Shown: positions 53,163 to 63,266 of the stretch, piece after piece
Numbering within the stretch: position 1 is the first letter of the stretch
Layout: each line of letters opens with the position of its first letter
DNA from: Aquimonas sp.
GTDB taxonomy: Bacteria; Pseudomonadota; Gammaproteobacteria; Xanthomonadales; Xanthomonadaceae
NCBI GenBank assembly: GCA_022241605.1
Contig: JAKOMQ010000001.1
Coordinates: forward strand, 1-64,000
Length of the DNA stretch: 64,000 nt
Direction: 5' to 3'
The notes under the pieces: model-generated
Told to the model about the DNA's origin: nothing
Seen by the model: the letters and a program-made list of their open reading frames with translations, nothing else
Databases searched by the model: none
Position numbers and translations under genes: made by a program

Positions 53163-54368
53163 ATGCAGGCAGCACTTCATCGAGTGGCTGTACTGGGCGC
53201 CACCGGCTCGATTGGAGCCAGTGCGCTGGATGTGATCGCCCGCCATCCGGACAGATTCCGCGCCAGCGTGCTCAGCGCGCACAGGCAGGTGGAGGCATTG
53301 GTCGAGCTGTGCGTGCGACACCGGCCCGAGATCGCCGTGATCGGGGACGCGTCCCTGCTGGATGAACTGGCCCGCGGCCTGCGTGAGGCCAGGCTCACTA
53401 CCCTGGCCTTGGCCGGCGCACCTGCACTGGAGCAGGTTGCATCCTCCGATGCCTGCGACAGCGTACTTGCCGCGATCGTCGGTGCAGCCGGACTGCCCTC
53501 GACGCTGGCGGCGGCACGTGCCGGTAAACGGCTGCTTCTCGCCAACAAGGAAAGCATCGTGGTTGCCGGCGCGCTGCTGATGCAGGCGGTGCGCAGCTCG
53601 GGCGCCGAGCTGATTCCAGTGGACTCCGAGCACAGCGCCCTCTTCCAGTGCCTGCCCCAGCCTGCGGTGCGAGACAGCCTTGATCCGCGCGTGCGCCGGC
53701 TGGTGCTGACCGCCTCGGGCGGCCCATTCCGGGGCCAGTGCCGGCAACGACTGCTTGACGTAACCCCCGAGCAAGCCTGCGCTCATCCCAAATGGAGCAT
53801 GGGCCGGAAAATCTCCGTGGACTCTGCCACCCTGATGAACAAGGGGCTCGAAGTGATCGAGGCGCGCTGGCTGTTCGGTGCCGAACCCGCGCAGATCGAG
53901 GTGGTGGTGCATCCGCAAAGCATCGTGCATTCGCTGGTGGAGTATGCCGACGGATCCCTTCTCGCCCAGCTGGGGCCGCCGGACATGCGCACCGCGCTGG
54001 CCTGCGCGCTGGCCTGGCCGGACCGGGTCACCGCCGGCGTCGGATCACTCGACCTGCTCGCCCTCGGCCGGCTCGATTTCGAAGCGCCCGACACCCAGGC
54101 CTTTCCCTGCCTCGCGCTCGCCTACGAGGCCCTCCGCCACGGAAGCGGCGCCACGACCGTGCTGAACGCCGCCAACGAAGTTGCGGTTTCAGGCTTTCTT
54201 CAGGGCCGATTGGGCTTCCTAGGCATCCCGATGCTGATCGATCATTGCCTGCAGTCACTGGCCGGGGAGCCCGTCCCGGAACTCGAATCGCTGCTGGCCC
54301 TCGACGCCAGCACGCGACGGCTGGCGGAAACTTCAATGGACTCGATCGCCGAGCGCCTGCGCGCCTGA
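53163..54368 (+). CDS. dxr: 1-deoxy-D-xylulose-5-phosphate reductoisomerase
   Basis: 401 aa from the ATG at 53163; a TTG at 53157 is an alternative. Second step of the MEP isoprenoid pathway, supplying precursors to the neighbouring upp[17 protein letters not shown] is the NADPH site; [22 protein letters not shown] and [22 protein letters not shown] carry metal- and substrate-binding residues; [15 protein letters not shown] follows. Full length for the family. Confidence 0.97.
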   Translation: MQAALHRVAVLGATGSIGASALDVIARHPDRFRASVLSAHRQVEALVELCVRHRPEIAVIGDASLLDELARGLREARLTTLALAGAPALEQVASSDACDSVLAAIVGAAGLPSTLAAARAGKRLLLANKESIVVAGALLMQAVRSSGAELIPVDSEHSALFQCLPQPAVRDSLDPRVRRLVLTASGGPFRGQCRQRLLDVTPEQACAHPKWSMGRKISVDSATLMNKGLEVIEARWLFGAEPAQIEVVVHPQSIVHSLVEYADGSLLAQLGPPDMRTALACALAWPDRVTAGVGSLDLLALGRLDFEAPDTQAFPCLALAYEALRHGSGATTVLNAANEVAVSGFLQGRLGFLGIPMLIDHCLQSLAGEPVPELESLLALDASTRRLAETSMDSIAERLRA

Positions 54369-54449
54369 AGCGCGCGGGCCTCGACACCACGCCGGGCACG
54401 CATCCTCTGGGGTATCGTGCGCGGCGCAACAGGAAGTGGACTGGAACGC

Positions 54450-55811
54450 ATGCAGGAATTCTTCGGCTCCATCTGGTGGCTGATCGTCAGTCTCGGCATC
54501 CTTGTGACCTTCCACGAGTTCGGCCACTACTGGGTGGCCCGGCGCTGTGGGGTCAAGGTGCTGCGCTTTTCGGTTGGCTTCGGCAAGCCTCTCTGGAGCC
54601 GAATCGGTCGCGACGGCACCGAATTCGTGGTTGCTGCGATCCCACTCGGCGGCTACGTGAAGATGCTGGATGAGCGCGACAGCGATGTCAGCGGCGCCCA
54701 GCTGGACCAGGCCTTCAACAGGAAGCCGGTTGGCCAACGTTTTGCGATCGTCGCGGCAGGACCCGCGTTCAACCTCATCCTCTGCTTGCTGCTGCTCTGG
54801 GGCATGTTCCTGGTGGGCAAGGACGACTACCAGCCGCTGGTAGGCCGCGCCGACCGCATCGCGGCCGACTCCGGGCTGCTCAGCGGGGACCGGATCCTGA
54901 ACGTGGATGGTCGACGGGTCGATACCTGGACCCACGTCGGGATGGCACTCACCACGTCGGCACTGGACCGAGCAACCGTGGAGCTGGATGTGGCAGGGGC
55001 CGACGGCAGTGAGCGCAAGGTCCGACTCGATCTGTCCAAGCTCCCCGAGGGCCTCAAGGAATCCCAGCTGGTTCCGGCAATCGGGCTGGTGCCGCTGCAG
55101 CGCCTGCTGCCGCCTGTCATCGGCCTGGTCGCCGAAGGTTCTGCGGCGGAAGCCGCCGGACTGCGCGTGGGCGACCGCCTGCGCAGCATCGATGGCCGAG
55201 AGGTGCGCTTCTTTGACGAGATCAGCGACCGCGTGCGTGCGGCCGGCGAGGCGGATCGCGCGGCCAGCCTGGTGATCGAACGCGCAGGCAGCTTCACGGA
55301 GCTCAGCCTGCGGCCCAAGCCCAACCCGGACATCCGCGACGGCGCGCCGCCGTTCATCCTCGGCATTGGCGCCGAGCGCAGTAGTGCCGTGCCCGACGCC
55401 GTGCTGCGCTATGGCCCCGTCGATGCGGTGGGCCAGGCTTTCAGGGAGACCTGGCGATTGACCGAGACCACCTTCGGCATGCTCTACCGCATGGTCACCG
55501 GCACGGCCTCCCTGCAGAACCTGTCGGGCCCGATCAGCATCGCCCAGTTCGCAAACGACTCCGCCCAGCGGGGCACGGCCTGGTTCCTGTTCTTTCTGGC
55601 CGTTCTCTCGCTCAGCCTGTGCATCATGAACCTTCTGCCCATACCCATCTTGGACGGGGGTCACCTGCTGTATTACCTTATCGAGATGATCAAGGGTGCA
55701 CCGGTCAGTGAAAAAACCATGATCGTGGGCCAGTACGTCGGACTGGGGATGTTGGGTTGCCTGATGGCGCTCGCGTTCTACAACGACTTCCTGCGCCTGT
55801 TCGGGGCTTGA
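54450..55811 (+). CDS. rseP: Site-2 intramembrane metalloprotease RseP
   Basis: 453 aa. Cleaves anti-sigma factor RseA inside the membrane, releasing sigma-E when outer-membrane proteins misfold. The zinc motif HEFGH is at 22-26, two PDZ domains occupy about 110-300 (the second around GDRLRSIDGREVRF), and the third metal ligand lies in NLLPIPILDGGH near 400. The start at 54450 gives HEFGH its usual distance from the N-terminus. Placement before bamA links surveillance to barrel assembly. Confidence 0.97.
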   Translation: MQEFFGSIWWLIVSLGILVTFHEFGHYWVARRCGVKVLRFSVGFGKPLWSRIGRDGTEFVVAAIPLGGYVKMLDERDSDVSGAQLDQAFNRKPVGQRFAIVAAGPAFNLILCLLLLWGMFLVGKDDYQPLVGRADRIAADSGLLSGDRILNVDGRRVDTWTHVGMALTTSALDRATVELDVAGADGSERKVRLDLSKLPEGLKESQLVPAIGLVPLQRLLPPVIGLVAEGSAAEAAGLRVGDRLRSIDGREVRFFDEISDRVRAAGEADRAASLVIERAGSFTELSLRPKPNPDIRDGAPPFILGIGAERSSAVPDAVLRYGPVDAVGQAFRETWRLTETTFGMLYRMVTGTASLQNLSGPISIAQFANDSAQRGTAWFLFFLAVLSLSLCIMNLLPIPILDGGHLLYYLIEMIKGAPVSEKTMIVGQYVGLGMLGCLMALAFYNDFLRLFGA

Positions 55812-55968
55812 GCCGGATAGACACCCACGCCGGAGGGCACGCCCCCTTCCCGGCCCTCTCCCCCTCCGCGGCGTCCCGGGCCTGTGCCCGAAACGAAACC
55901 GGAGGGGTTCGTCGTGCCCGGCCATCCCAGGTCGGAGCGACACTTGAATATTCACGGAAACGGACCCG

Positions 55969-58368
55969 ATGAGCCACCGAATCGCCGCTCTGCCCCTACT
56001 CTCCCTGCTGCTTGCTGCAGGCGCCTCGGCGCAGAGCTTCGAGCCGTTCACCGTCAGCGACATACGCGTAGACGGCCTGCAGCGGATCTCCGCAGGCACC
56101 GTATTCACATATCTACCCGTGGAGCGCGGAGACCGCATCGACCGTCCGGCCGCCGCCGAGGCGATCCGGGCACTGTTCCGCACCGGTTTCTTCAGCGACG
56201 TGCGCATGGACCTTCAGGGTGACGGCATCCTGGTGATCAGCGTCACCGAGCGGCCCGCCATCAACTCGATCACGCTCTCGGGCAACAAGGACATCAAGTC
56301 GGAGGAGCTGCTCAAGGGTCTGTCCAACATTGGGCTTGCCGAGGGCGAAACCTTCAACCAGCTCTCCCTGGACCGCGTGACGCAGGAACTGACCCGGCAG
56401 TACAACAACCGCGGCAAGTACAACGTCTCGATCATCCCCACCGTCAGCCAACTTGATCGCAACCGCGTCGACATCCGCATCGAGGTGCTCGAAGGTCGTG
56501 CAGCGCGTATCCGCCACCTGAACCTGGTCGGCAACGAGAGCTTCACCAACGAAGAAATCCTCTCGGAGTGGGAGCTCTCCACCAGCAACTGGCTGTCCTG
56601 GTACCGCCAGGACGACCAGTACAGCCGCGAGAAGTTGTCCGGTGATCTGGAGAAACTGACCTCGTTCTACCTCGACCGCGGCTACATCGACTTCAACATC
56701 GAATCAAGCCAAGTCACCATCAGCCCGGATCGCCGCGAGATGTACGTGACAGCCGCCGTCCGCGAGGGCGAGGTCTACACCATCAGCGATGTCCGGGTCA
56801 GCGGCGAGACGGTGATCCCGCAGGAGGAAATGGAAAAGCTGCTTTTCATCGGCGAAGGCGCGACTTTCTCGCGTCGCATGCTCGAGTTCACGGCGGATGC
56901 CATGACCAACACCCTGGCCAACATCGGCTACGCCTTCGCCAGCGTGAATCCGGTTCCGACCATCGACCGCGACAATCGCACTGTCGCCATCAATTTCGTC
57001 GTCGACCCGGGCAAGCGCGTCCACGTGCGCAGGATCCAGTTCAAGGGCAACACCCGCACCTCCGACGAAGTGCTGCGCCGCGAGCTGCGCCAGTTCGAGG
57101 GCATGTGGTTTTCGCAGGCTGCAATCGACCGCAGCAAGGTCCGCCTGCAGCGGCTGGGTTTCTTCGAAGAGGTCACGATCGACACGCCGGCAGTGCCCGG
57201 CACCGATGACCAGATCGACGTCGAGATCAGCGTCAAGGAGCAGACCTCGGGCAGCTTCCAGTTTGGCTTGGGCTACTCCCAGTTCGCCGGCGTGATCACC
57301 ACGGTTTCGGTGACCCAGTCGAACTTCTTCGGCACCGGCAACCAGGTCAGCGTGACGGTGCAGAACAACGCTTTCCAGCGCCGCCTCGACTTCTCATACC
57401 TCGACCCGTACTTCACCGACGACGGCATTTCGGTGGGCTACAACGTCAGCTACCGCGAGACCGACCAAGGCGACCAGAATCTCGCCCGGTTCACAACCGA
57501 CTCGGCCTCGTTCCGCACGGTGTTTGGCCTTCCCATCACCGAAACCGACTCGGTCGGCCTGAGCCTGGGCATCGATAAGAACACGGTGACGCCCTTCGAG
57601 GGCTTCACGCCGCAGCCGATCGTCGACTACATCAATGCCCTGGAGCGCCGCACCTTCAATGCGTGGCGCAGCGAGGTGTTCTGGTCGCGCAACTCGACCA
57701 ACGCCTTCTTCAATCCAACCCGCGGCACCTTCCAGCGCATCGGCGCGGAACTGACCCTGCCAGGTTCGACGGTCGAGTACTTCAAGATCAACTACGAGTT
57801 CAATCGCTACTGGCCGCTCAGCCGTCACCTTGTATTGCTGACCCGGGCTGAGATTGGCTACGGCGACAACTACGGCGACAGCAAGCAGCGCCTGCTGCCG
57901 GTGCTCGATGCGGAAGGCCAGCCAGTACTGGACAACGACGGCAACCCGACCTTCCGCACCATCGTCGCGGACGGCCTGCCTTTCTTCGAAAATTTCTATG
58001 CGGGCGGCGAACGCTCGATCCGCGGCTTCGAGACCAATACGCTCGGTCCTTCGGCGTTCTCGCCGCTGATCCCGGACCGCGCACAGCCACTGGGCGGATC
58101 GCTCAAGACCGTGGGCAGCTTCGAGTTCATCTTCCCGACCCTGCTCGACACCAGCGCCGCGCGCGTGTCCGCCTTCATCGATTTCGGCAATGTGTTTGAC
58201 GGGCGCGCGAACTTCGACGCCGGCGAGCTCCGCGCCAGTGCAGGCGTCGCGCTGCAGTGGCGAGCGCCTATCGGCCCCATCATCATCAGCTGGGCCCAGC
58301 CCCTGAAGTACGACCGGGACGAGGATCGAGTGGAGAAGCTGCAGTTCACCTTCGGTACCCTGTTCTGA
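55969..58368 (+). CDS. bamA: Outer membrane protein assembly factor BamA
   Basis: 799 aa. Signal peptide 1-20 (GASAQ). Five POTRA domains fill about 22-420 (FTVSDIRVDGLQRISAGTVFTYLP opens POTRA1; VHVRRIQFKGNTRTSDEVLRRE opens POTRA5), then a 16-strand barrel with the lid-loop motif GGERSIRGF near 685 and a C-terminal beta-signal ending in Phe (FTFGTLF). It inserts beta-barrel proteins into the outer membrane. The 157-bp gap behind rseP could hold a separate promoter, but no clear sigma-E box is seen. Confidence 0.97.
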   Translation: MSHRIAALPLLSLLLAAGASAQSFEPFTVSDIRVDGLQRISAGTVFTYLPVERGDRIDRPAAAEAIRALFRTGFFSDVRMDLQGDGILVISVTERPAINSITLSGNKDIKSEELLKGLSNIGLAEGETFNQLSLDRVTQELTRQYNNRGKYNVSIIPTVSQLDRNRVDIRIEVLEGRAARIRHLNLVGNESFTNEEILSEWELSTSNWLSWYRQDDQYSREKLSGDLEKLTSFYLDRGYIDFNIESSQVTISPDRREMYVTAAVREGEVYTISDVRVSGETVIPQEEMEKLLFIGEGATFSRRMLEFTADAMTNTLANIGYAFASVNPVPTIDRDNRTVAINFVVDPGKRVHVRRIQFKGNTRTSDEVLRRELRQFEGMWFSQAAIDRSKVRLQRLGFFEEVTIDTPAVPGTDDQIDVEISVKEQTSGSFQFGLGYSQFAGVITTVSVTQSNFFGTGNQVSVTVQNNAFQRRLDFSYLDPYFTDDGISVGYNVSYRETDQGDQNLARFTTDSASFRTVFGLPITETDSVGLSLGIDKNTVTPFEGFTPQPIVDYINALERRTFNAWRSEVFWSRNSTNAFFNPTRGTFQRIGAELTLPGSTVEYFKINYEFNRYWPLSRHLVLLTRAEIGYGDNYGDSKQRLLPVLDAEGQPVLDNDGNPTFRTIVADGLPFFENFYAGGERSIRGFETNTLGPSAFSPLIPDRAQPLGGSLKTVGSFEFIFPTLLDTSAARVSAFIDFGNVFDGRANFDAGELRASAGVALQWRAPIGPIIISWAQPLKYDRDEDRVEKLQFTFGTLF

Positions 58369-58396
58369 CCACGGGCCCGATCCGGAACTTCTGTCG

Positions 58397-58993
58397 ATGT
58401 CAGTTCAAGGCGCAGCCACGGCCTCTGGCGCCAGCCACCGGGCTGCGCACGGGCTCGGCTGCCGAAGCAGCCTGCTGCTGCTTGTTCTTTTGACGCTTGG
58501 AAGCGCGTGGGGAGCGGCGTCCGCTCAGATGCCCGCTGGCACTCGCGTGGCCTACGTCGACATGAAGCGCCTGATCGACAGTTCACCGCAGTTCCTGCGC
58601 GCGCGTGAGCGCCTGCTCCGCGAGTTCGAAGCGGCCAGCAACCTGCTTCGAGAGGACGAGGCGCGCGTGAGCGGGCTCGAGATCCGCCTGCGCGAGGCGC
58701 AGCAGCAGGGCAATCGCGATGCCGAAGCGGCAGTGCTGGCAGAGCTGGAGCCGCTCCGGCGGTCGGTGGAAAGGACACGTGATCGACTGCTGCGCGAGCT
58801 CGAGGCGCGCAGCGAGCAGGAAGTCGAGCGGGCCTGGCCGCTGATCAACGACTCGGTGGCGGAGTTCGCCCGTGATCAAGGCATCGATATCGTGGTATCC
58901 AGCGGCGTGGCCTACGTGAGCGGACGAACCGACATCACCGATCGGGTGCTCGACCGCCTGCAGCGGGCCGACGCCGCCAGGGACGGTCGCTGA
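58397..58993 (+). CDS. skp: OmpH/Skp-family periplasmic chaperone
   Basis: 198 aa. A long signal region (1-44; hydrophobic core [19 protein letters not shown]) precedes [27 protein letters not shown]. The body is a highly charged coiled coil (about 70-150) forming the tentacles of the trimer that carry unfolded barrels to BamA. It ends [25 protein letters not shown]. The N-terminal 17 residues before the hydrophobic core are unusually long; a later start with the same core is possible. Confidence 0.9.
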   Translation: MSVQGAATASGASHRAAHGLGCRSSLLLLVLLTLGSAWGAASAQMPAGTRVAYVDMKRLIDSSPQFLRARERLLREFEAASNLLREDEARVSGLEIRLREAQQQGNRDAEAAVLAELEPLRRSVERTRDRLLRELEARSEQEVERAWPLINDSVAEFARDQGIDIVVSSGVAYVSGRTDITDRVLDRLQRADAARDGR

Positions 58994-59001
58994 GTCCCGC
59001 C

Positions 59002-60048
59002 GTGGCAGCCGCCAACGCTTACTACTCGCTTGCCGAATTGGCCGAACGCTTCGGCCTTCAGGCGCGCGGCATCGCCCGGATCCACGGCGTCGCCACGCTG
59101 TCACGCGCCGGACAGGGCGAACTCGCCTTCCTGGCCAATCCGCTTTACCGCAAGGAGCTCGCGGGCAGCAGCGCCGCCGCAGTGATTTTGCGCGAGGAGG
59201 ATGCCGCACTGGCGCCCTGCCCGGTGCTGGTGGCCCGCGATCCCTACGTCGCGTTCGCCCGTATTGCCGCCCTGTTCGAGCCGGCCACGGAATCCACCCG
59301 GGGCATCCATGCCTCGGCAGTGATCGATCCTTCCGCGCAAATCGCGGACACCGCCAGCATCGGGCCGCTGTGCCAGATCGGGCCGCATGTCCGGATCGAA
59401 TCCGGCGCAGTGCTGGGCCCGGGCTGCATCGTCGGTGCAGGTTGCACCGTTGGCGAAGGCTCCGTGCTGGTGGCCCGAGTCACCTTGGTGACCTCGGTCT
59501 GCCTTGGCAAGCGCGTGCGCATCCATCCCGGCGCGGTTCTCGGCGCCGATGGCTTCGGTCTTGCCATGGAGGCCGGGCAGTGGATCAAGGTGCCTCAGCT
59601 TGGCGGAGTGGTTGTCGGCGACGACTGCGAGATCGGCGCCAACACCTGCATAGACCGCGGGGCGCTGGACGACACCCGCCTGGGCGAGGACGTGCGCATC
59701 GACAACCTGGTGCAGATCGGTCACAACGTCCAGATCGGCGCCCATACCGCCGTGGCAGGCTGCGCCGCGATCGCCGGATCGGCAAGGATCGGGCGCTACT
59801 GCCTGATCGGAGGTGGCGTCGGAATCGTTGGCCACCTTTCCATCTGCGACAAGGTCATCCTGACTGCACGCTCCCTGGTCACGCACTCGATCGACCAACC
59901 CGGGCAATACTCTTCGGGTGTACCCCTGCAGGAAAGCCGACGCTGGCGCCGCAACGCCGCGCGTTTCCGGCAGCTCGACGAGCTGGCCCGGCGCGTCCTC
60001 AAGGACGCCCGAAACAACAACAACGACAAGGACCCATCGAGCTCATGA
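59002..60048 (+). CDS. lpxD: UDP-3-O-acyl-glucosamine N-acyltransferase
   Basis: 348 aa, GTG start at 59002. Third step of lipid A synthesis. The N-terminal uridine-binding domain ([12 protein letters not shown]...) is followed by left-handed beta-helix hexapeptides ([21 protein letters not shown] ...) and the catalytic His region [10 protein letters not shown], then [20 protein letters not shown]. It is co-transcribed with skp and fabZ. Confidence 0.96.
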   Translation: MAAANAYYSLAELAERFGLQARGIARIHGVATLSRAGQGELAFLANPLYRKELAGSSAAAVILREEDAALAPCPVLVARDPYVAFARIAALFEPATESTRGIHASAVIDPSAQIADTASIGPLCQIGPHVRIESGAVLGPGCIVGAGCTVGEGSVLVARVTLVTSVCLGKRVRIHPGAVLGADGFGLAMEAGQWIKVPQLGGVVVGDDCEIGANTCIDRGALDDTRLGEDVRIDNLVQIGHNVQIGAHTAVAGCAAIAGSARIGRYCLIGGGVGIVGHLSICDKVILTARSLVTHSIDQPGQYSSGVPLQESRRWRRNAARFRQLDELARRVLKDARNNNNDKDPSSS

Positions 60049-60512
60049 GCGAGCCTTACCTGCCCGAACTGCCGGTCGACGTGACTCGGATCATGGGCAT
60101 CCTGCCTCACCGCTATCCGTTCCTGCTGGTCGACCGCGTGATCGAACTGGAGCCACACAAGCGCATCCGCGCGATCAAGAACGTCAGCATCAACGAGCCT
60201 TTCTTCCAAGGCCACTTCCCTGGCCATCCGGTGATGCCGGGCGTGCTGGTGATCGAGGCCCTGGCGCAGGCTTCGGGGCTGCTCACCCAGCTTTCCGAGC
60301 CACCCAAGCCGGATGGCGAGGAGCCTATTTTCTATCTGGTACGGATCGACAAGGCCCGTTTCGCGCGCACCGTCGTGCCGGGCGACCAGATGGTGCTGGA
60401 ATCCGTGCAGAAGCGTATGCGCATGGGCATGGGCCTGTATGAGTGCGTCGCCAGTGTCGACGGCAAGGAGGTGGCCTGTGCCGAGGTGCTGTGCGCGGAG
60501 CGTCGGTCATGA
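60045..60512 (+). CDS. fabZ: 3-hydroxyacyl-ACP dehydratase FabZ
   Basis: 155 aa. Dehydrates beta-hydroxyacyl-ACP in fatty-acid synthesis and competes with LpxA/LpxD for the same substrate. [17 protein letters not shown] and the active-site stretch [20 protein letters not shown] (catalytic His and Glu) are intact. The start overlaps the lpxD stop (ATGA), as does the lpxA start with its own stop. An alternative longer frame is excluded by lpxD. Confidence 0.96.
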   Translation: MSEPYLPELPVDVTRIMGILPHRYPFLLVDRVIELEPHKRIRAIKNVSINEPFFQGHFPGHPVMPGVLVIEALAQASGLLTQLSEPPKPDGEEPIFYLVRIDKARFARTVVPGDQMVLESVQKRMRMGMGLYECVASVDGKEVACAEVLCAERRS

Positions 60513-61282
60513 CTATCCATGAACGTGCGGTCGTCCACCCCGGGGCAACGCTTGGCGAAGGCGTCGAGATCGGCCCTTTCTGCGTCATCGGCGAGCAGGT
60601 CGAGATCGGCGCCGGCACCCGGGTTGATTCGCATGTTGTGATCCATGGACCCACCCGCATCGGTCGCGACAATCGCATCCACAGTTTCGCCGCGATCGGT
60701 GGAGATCCGCAGGACAAGAAGTTCCACGGCGAGCACTGCGAGCTGGTGATCGGCGATCGCAACACGATCCGGGAATTCGTCACCATCAACCGGGGCACCG
60801 TCGACGATCAGGGCGTCACCAGCATCGGTGACGACAACTGGATCATGGCCTACGTACACATCGCGCACGACTGCCGCATCGGCAACCACAACACGTTCGC
60901 CAATGCCGCCTCGATGGCCGGCCACGTGCACATCGGCAACCAGGTCATCCTCGGCGGCTTCAGCCTGATCCACCAGTTCTGCAAGGTCGGTGACCACGCC
61001 TTCACGGCGATGGGCGCCTCGGTCAACCGTGACGTGCCGCCCTACGTGATGGTGGCCGGCGAGTACGCGCAGCCGCGTGGCATCAACGCCGAAGGGCTCA
61101 AGCGGCGCGGCTTCAGCAGCGATCGGATCGCGGCAATCAAGCGCGGCTATCGCACGCTTTACATGGCCGGGCTGCCGCTGGCCGAGGCACGCGCCAGGAT
61201 CGCGCAGGAGGCTACCGCCTCCGAAGACCTCAAGCGACTGCTGGACTTCATCGACGGCAGCACCCGCAGCCTCATCCGATGA
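60509..61282 (+). CDS. lpxA: UDP-N-acetylglucosamine acyltransferase
   Basis: 257 aa. First step of lipid A synthesis. Hexapeptide left-handed helix: [22 protein letters not shown], then the catalytic His in [20 protein letters not shown], and the [17 protein letters not shown] acyl-ruler region; the C-terminal helical part begins [29 protein letters not shown]. Overlaps fabZ by 4 nt and lpxB by 4 nt. Confidence 0.97.
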   Translation: MTIHERAVVHPGATLGEGVEIGPFCVIGEQVEIGAGTRVDSHVVIHGPTRIGRDNRIHSFAAIGGDPQDKKFHGEHCELVIGDRNTIREFVTINRGTVDDQGVTSIGDDNWIMAYVHIAHDCRIGNHNTFANAASMAGHVHIGNQVILGGFSLIHQFCKVGDHAFTAMGASVNRDVPPYVMVAGEYAQPRGINAEGLKRRGFSSDRIAAIKRGYRTLYMAGLPLAEARARIAQEATASEDLKRLLDFIDGSTRSLIR

Positions 61283-62487
61283 TGGCGGCCGGCCAGGCAG
61301 CGGAAGCCAGCCCGGCCGGATACGGCCCGACCATCGCACTGGTGGCGGGCGAGGCCTCCGGCGACATCCTCGGCGCCGGCCTCATCCGCGCGCTGCGCGA
61401 ACGCTATCCGAGCGCGCGCTTCGTTGGTGTCGGTGGGCCGCTGATGCGGCTTGAGGGCATGCAGATCTGGTGGGATGCCAGCGAGCTGGCGGTGATGGGC
61501 CTGACCGAGGTCATTCGCCACCTGCCGCGCCTTTTGCGGCTGCGACGCCAGCTGCGCCAACGCCTGCTGGCGCTGCGGCCGGATCTTTTCGTCGGCATCG
61601 ATGCGCCGGACTTCAACCTTGGGCTGGAGCGAAGCCTGAAGTCGGCGCGTGTGCCCACCGCTCACTACGTCAGCCCTTCAATCTGGGCCTGGCGCCGCGG
61701 ACGCGCGAAGCGAATGGGCGAAAGCGCCGACCGCGTGCTGTGCCTGTTCCCGATGGAGCCGCCGGTGTACGCCGAATACGGCGTCGATGCCCGCTTCATC
61801 GGACATCCGCTGGCAGACCATTTCCCGCTGGAGCCGCAGCGCGAGTCCTCCCGTCGCCAGCTCGGTCTCCCTGCGGACGCACGGATACTGGCCCTGCTGC
61901 CGGGCAGTCGGCTGGGTGAAATCCAGCGTATTGGCGCCGACTTCATTGCCACCGCCGGCCGGCTGCAGCATGAGGACGAGCGCCTGCAGGTGCTGGCGCC
62001 GATGGCCACACCGGCCTGCCGGGCGGCCTTCGAGGCTTTGCTGGCGGCAAGCCCCGGGCCGCCGCGGATCCAGCTGCTCGACCAGCAGTCGCAGCTGGCG
62101 CTGCAGGCCGCGGACGCCGTGCTGCTCGCCTCGGGCACCGCCGCACTGGAGGCCCTGCTGGCGCGCACGCCAATGGTGGTGGCCTATCGCATCAGTGCGC
62201 TGACCTACTGGATCGTGCGCAGCTTCCGGATGCTCAAGGTCGATCGCTTCAGCTTGCCCAATGCGCTGGCGGATGAGCCGATCGTGCCGGAGTGCATGCA
62301 GGCGGACTGCAATCCCACCCGCCTGCACGCCGAGTTGTACCCGCTGCTCCATGTCGACAGCGCCGCCGATGCGCAGACCCGTCGATTCGGCGAGATCCAC
62401 AGGCGGCTGCGGCTCGACGCGAGCCGAAGCGCAGCTGCGGTGCTGTCGGAATTGATCGAGGACAGGCCCGCCGATGCTGTCCCCTGA
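61279..62487 (+). CDS. lpxB: Lipid-A-disaccharide synthase
   Basis: 402 aa. Joins UDP-2,3-diacylglucosamine with lipid [70 protein letters not shown] and [11 protein letters not shown] are typical of the GT-19 family. The start overlaps the lpxA stop, and rnhB starts within its last codons. A peripheral membrane enzyme. Confidence 0.96.
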   Translation: MMAAGQAAEASPAGYGPTIALVAGEASGDILGAGLIRALRERYPSARFVGVGGPLMRLEGMQIWWDASELAVMGLTEVIRHLPRLLRLRRQLRQRLLALRPDLFVGIDAPDFNLGLERSLKSARVPTAHYVSPSIWAWRRGRAKRMGESADRVLCLFPMEPPVYAEYGVDARFIGHPLADHFPLEPQRESSRRQLGLPADARILALLPGSRLGEIQRIGADFIATAGRLQHEDERLQVLAPMATPACRAAFEALLAASPGPPRIQLLDQQSQLALQAADAVLLASGTAALEALLARTPMVVAYRISALTYWIVRSFRMLKVDRFSLPNALADEPIVPECMQADCNPTRLHAELYPLLHVDSAADAQTRRFGEIHRRLRLDASRSAAAVLSELIEDRPADAVP

Positions 62488-63112
62488 GCCGCCATGCAGC
62501 GCGTCCACGCCGGGCATCGCCGGCGTCGATGAAGCAGGACGTGGCCCGCTGGCCGGCCCGCTGGTGGTGGCCGCAGTGCTGCTGGATCCACGCCGTCCGA
62601 TCGCAGGACTGGGCGACTCCAAGCGCATCAGCGCACGCCGTCGCGAGCAGCTGTTCGAGCAGATCATGGAGCGCGCGCGCGGCTGGCATATCGAATTCGT
62701 CGAGGCCAATGAGATCGATACGCGCAACATCTTCCGGGCCACCCTGGAGGGCATGCGACGTGCGCTGCTTGCGCTGTCGCCCGTCCCTGCGCTGGCGCGA
62801 ATCGACGGCAATCAGCTACCGTCCGGCCTGCCCTGCCCGGCAGAAGCCTGGGTGGGCGGGGACGCGCGTGACCCTGCCATAGGTGCGGCCTCCATCCTTG
62901 CCAAGGTCAGCCGCGATCGCGCCCTCCTCGCGCTTGATCAAAGCTATCCCGGCTACGGGTTTGCCGCCCACAAGGGCTATCCAACACCTTCACACCTCGC
63001 CGCCCTGGCACAGCTCGGGCCCTGCCCCGCGCACCGGCGCAGTTTTGCGCCGGTGAGGAGGGCGCTGCAGGCGGGCTCTGCGTCCGAGCCTGCTGTTGCT
63101 TCACTGTTTTGA
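62474..63112 (+). CDS. rnhB: Ribonuclease HII
   Basis: 212 aa. Cuts 5' of ribonucleotides in [26 protein letters not shown] gives the Asp19-Glu20 active-site pair, then RIDGNQLP and [39 protein letters not shown] complete the metal site. It ends the operon. In many relatives dnaE follows; here an unrelated gene does. Confidence 0.95.
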   Translation: MLSPEPPCSASTPGIAGVDEAGRGPLAGPLVVAAVLLDPRRPIAGLGDSKRISARRREQLFEQIMERARGWHIEFVEANEIDTRNIFRATLEGMRRALLALSPVPALARIDGNQLPSGLPCPAEAWVGGDARDPAIGAASILAKVSRDRALLALDQSYPGYGFAAHKGYPTPSHLAALAQLGPCPAHRRSFAPVRRALQAGSASEPAVASLF

Positions 63113-63266
63113 ACGCATGACCCGGTCGGCCTCGACGTCAGCGCCCACGTATGGCTTACAGCCGCTAACATGCGAGATTCCTCCGCAACGCCACTGCTTC
63201 TGGGGATTGCATGGGCTCCTGCCAATGCCGCTGAGTTCCGGGCCGCCGCGCCAGCGCTACCACCGC

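Noticed and set aside
54333..56207. Open frame of 624 codons antisense to rseP and the start of bamA
   Set aside because: Shadow of confirmed genes; no family features.
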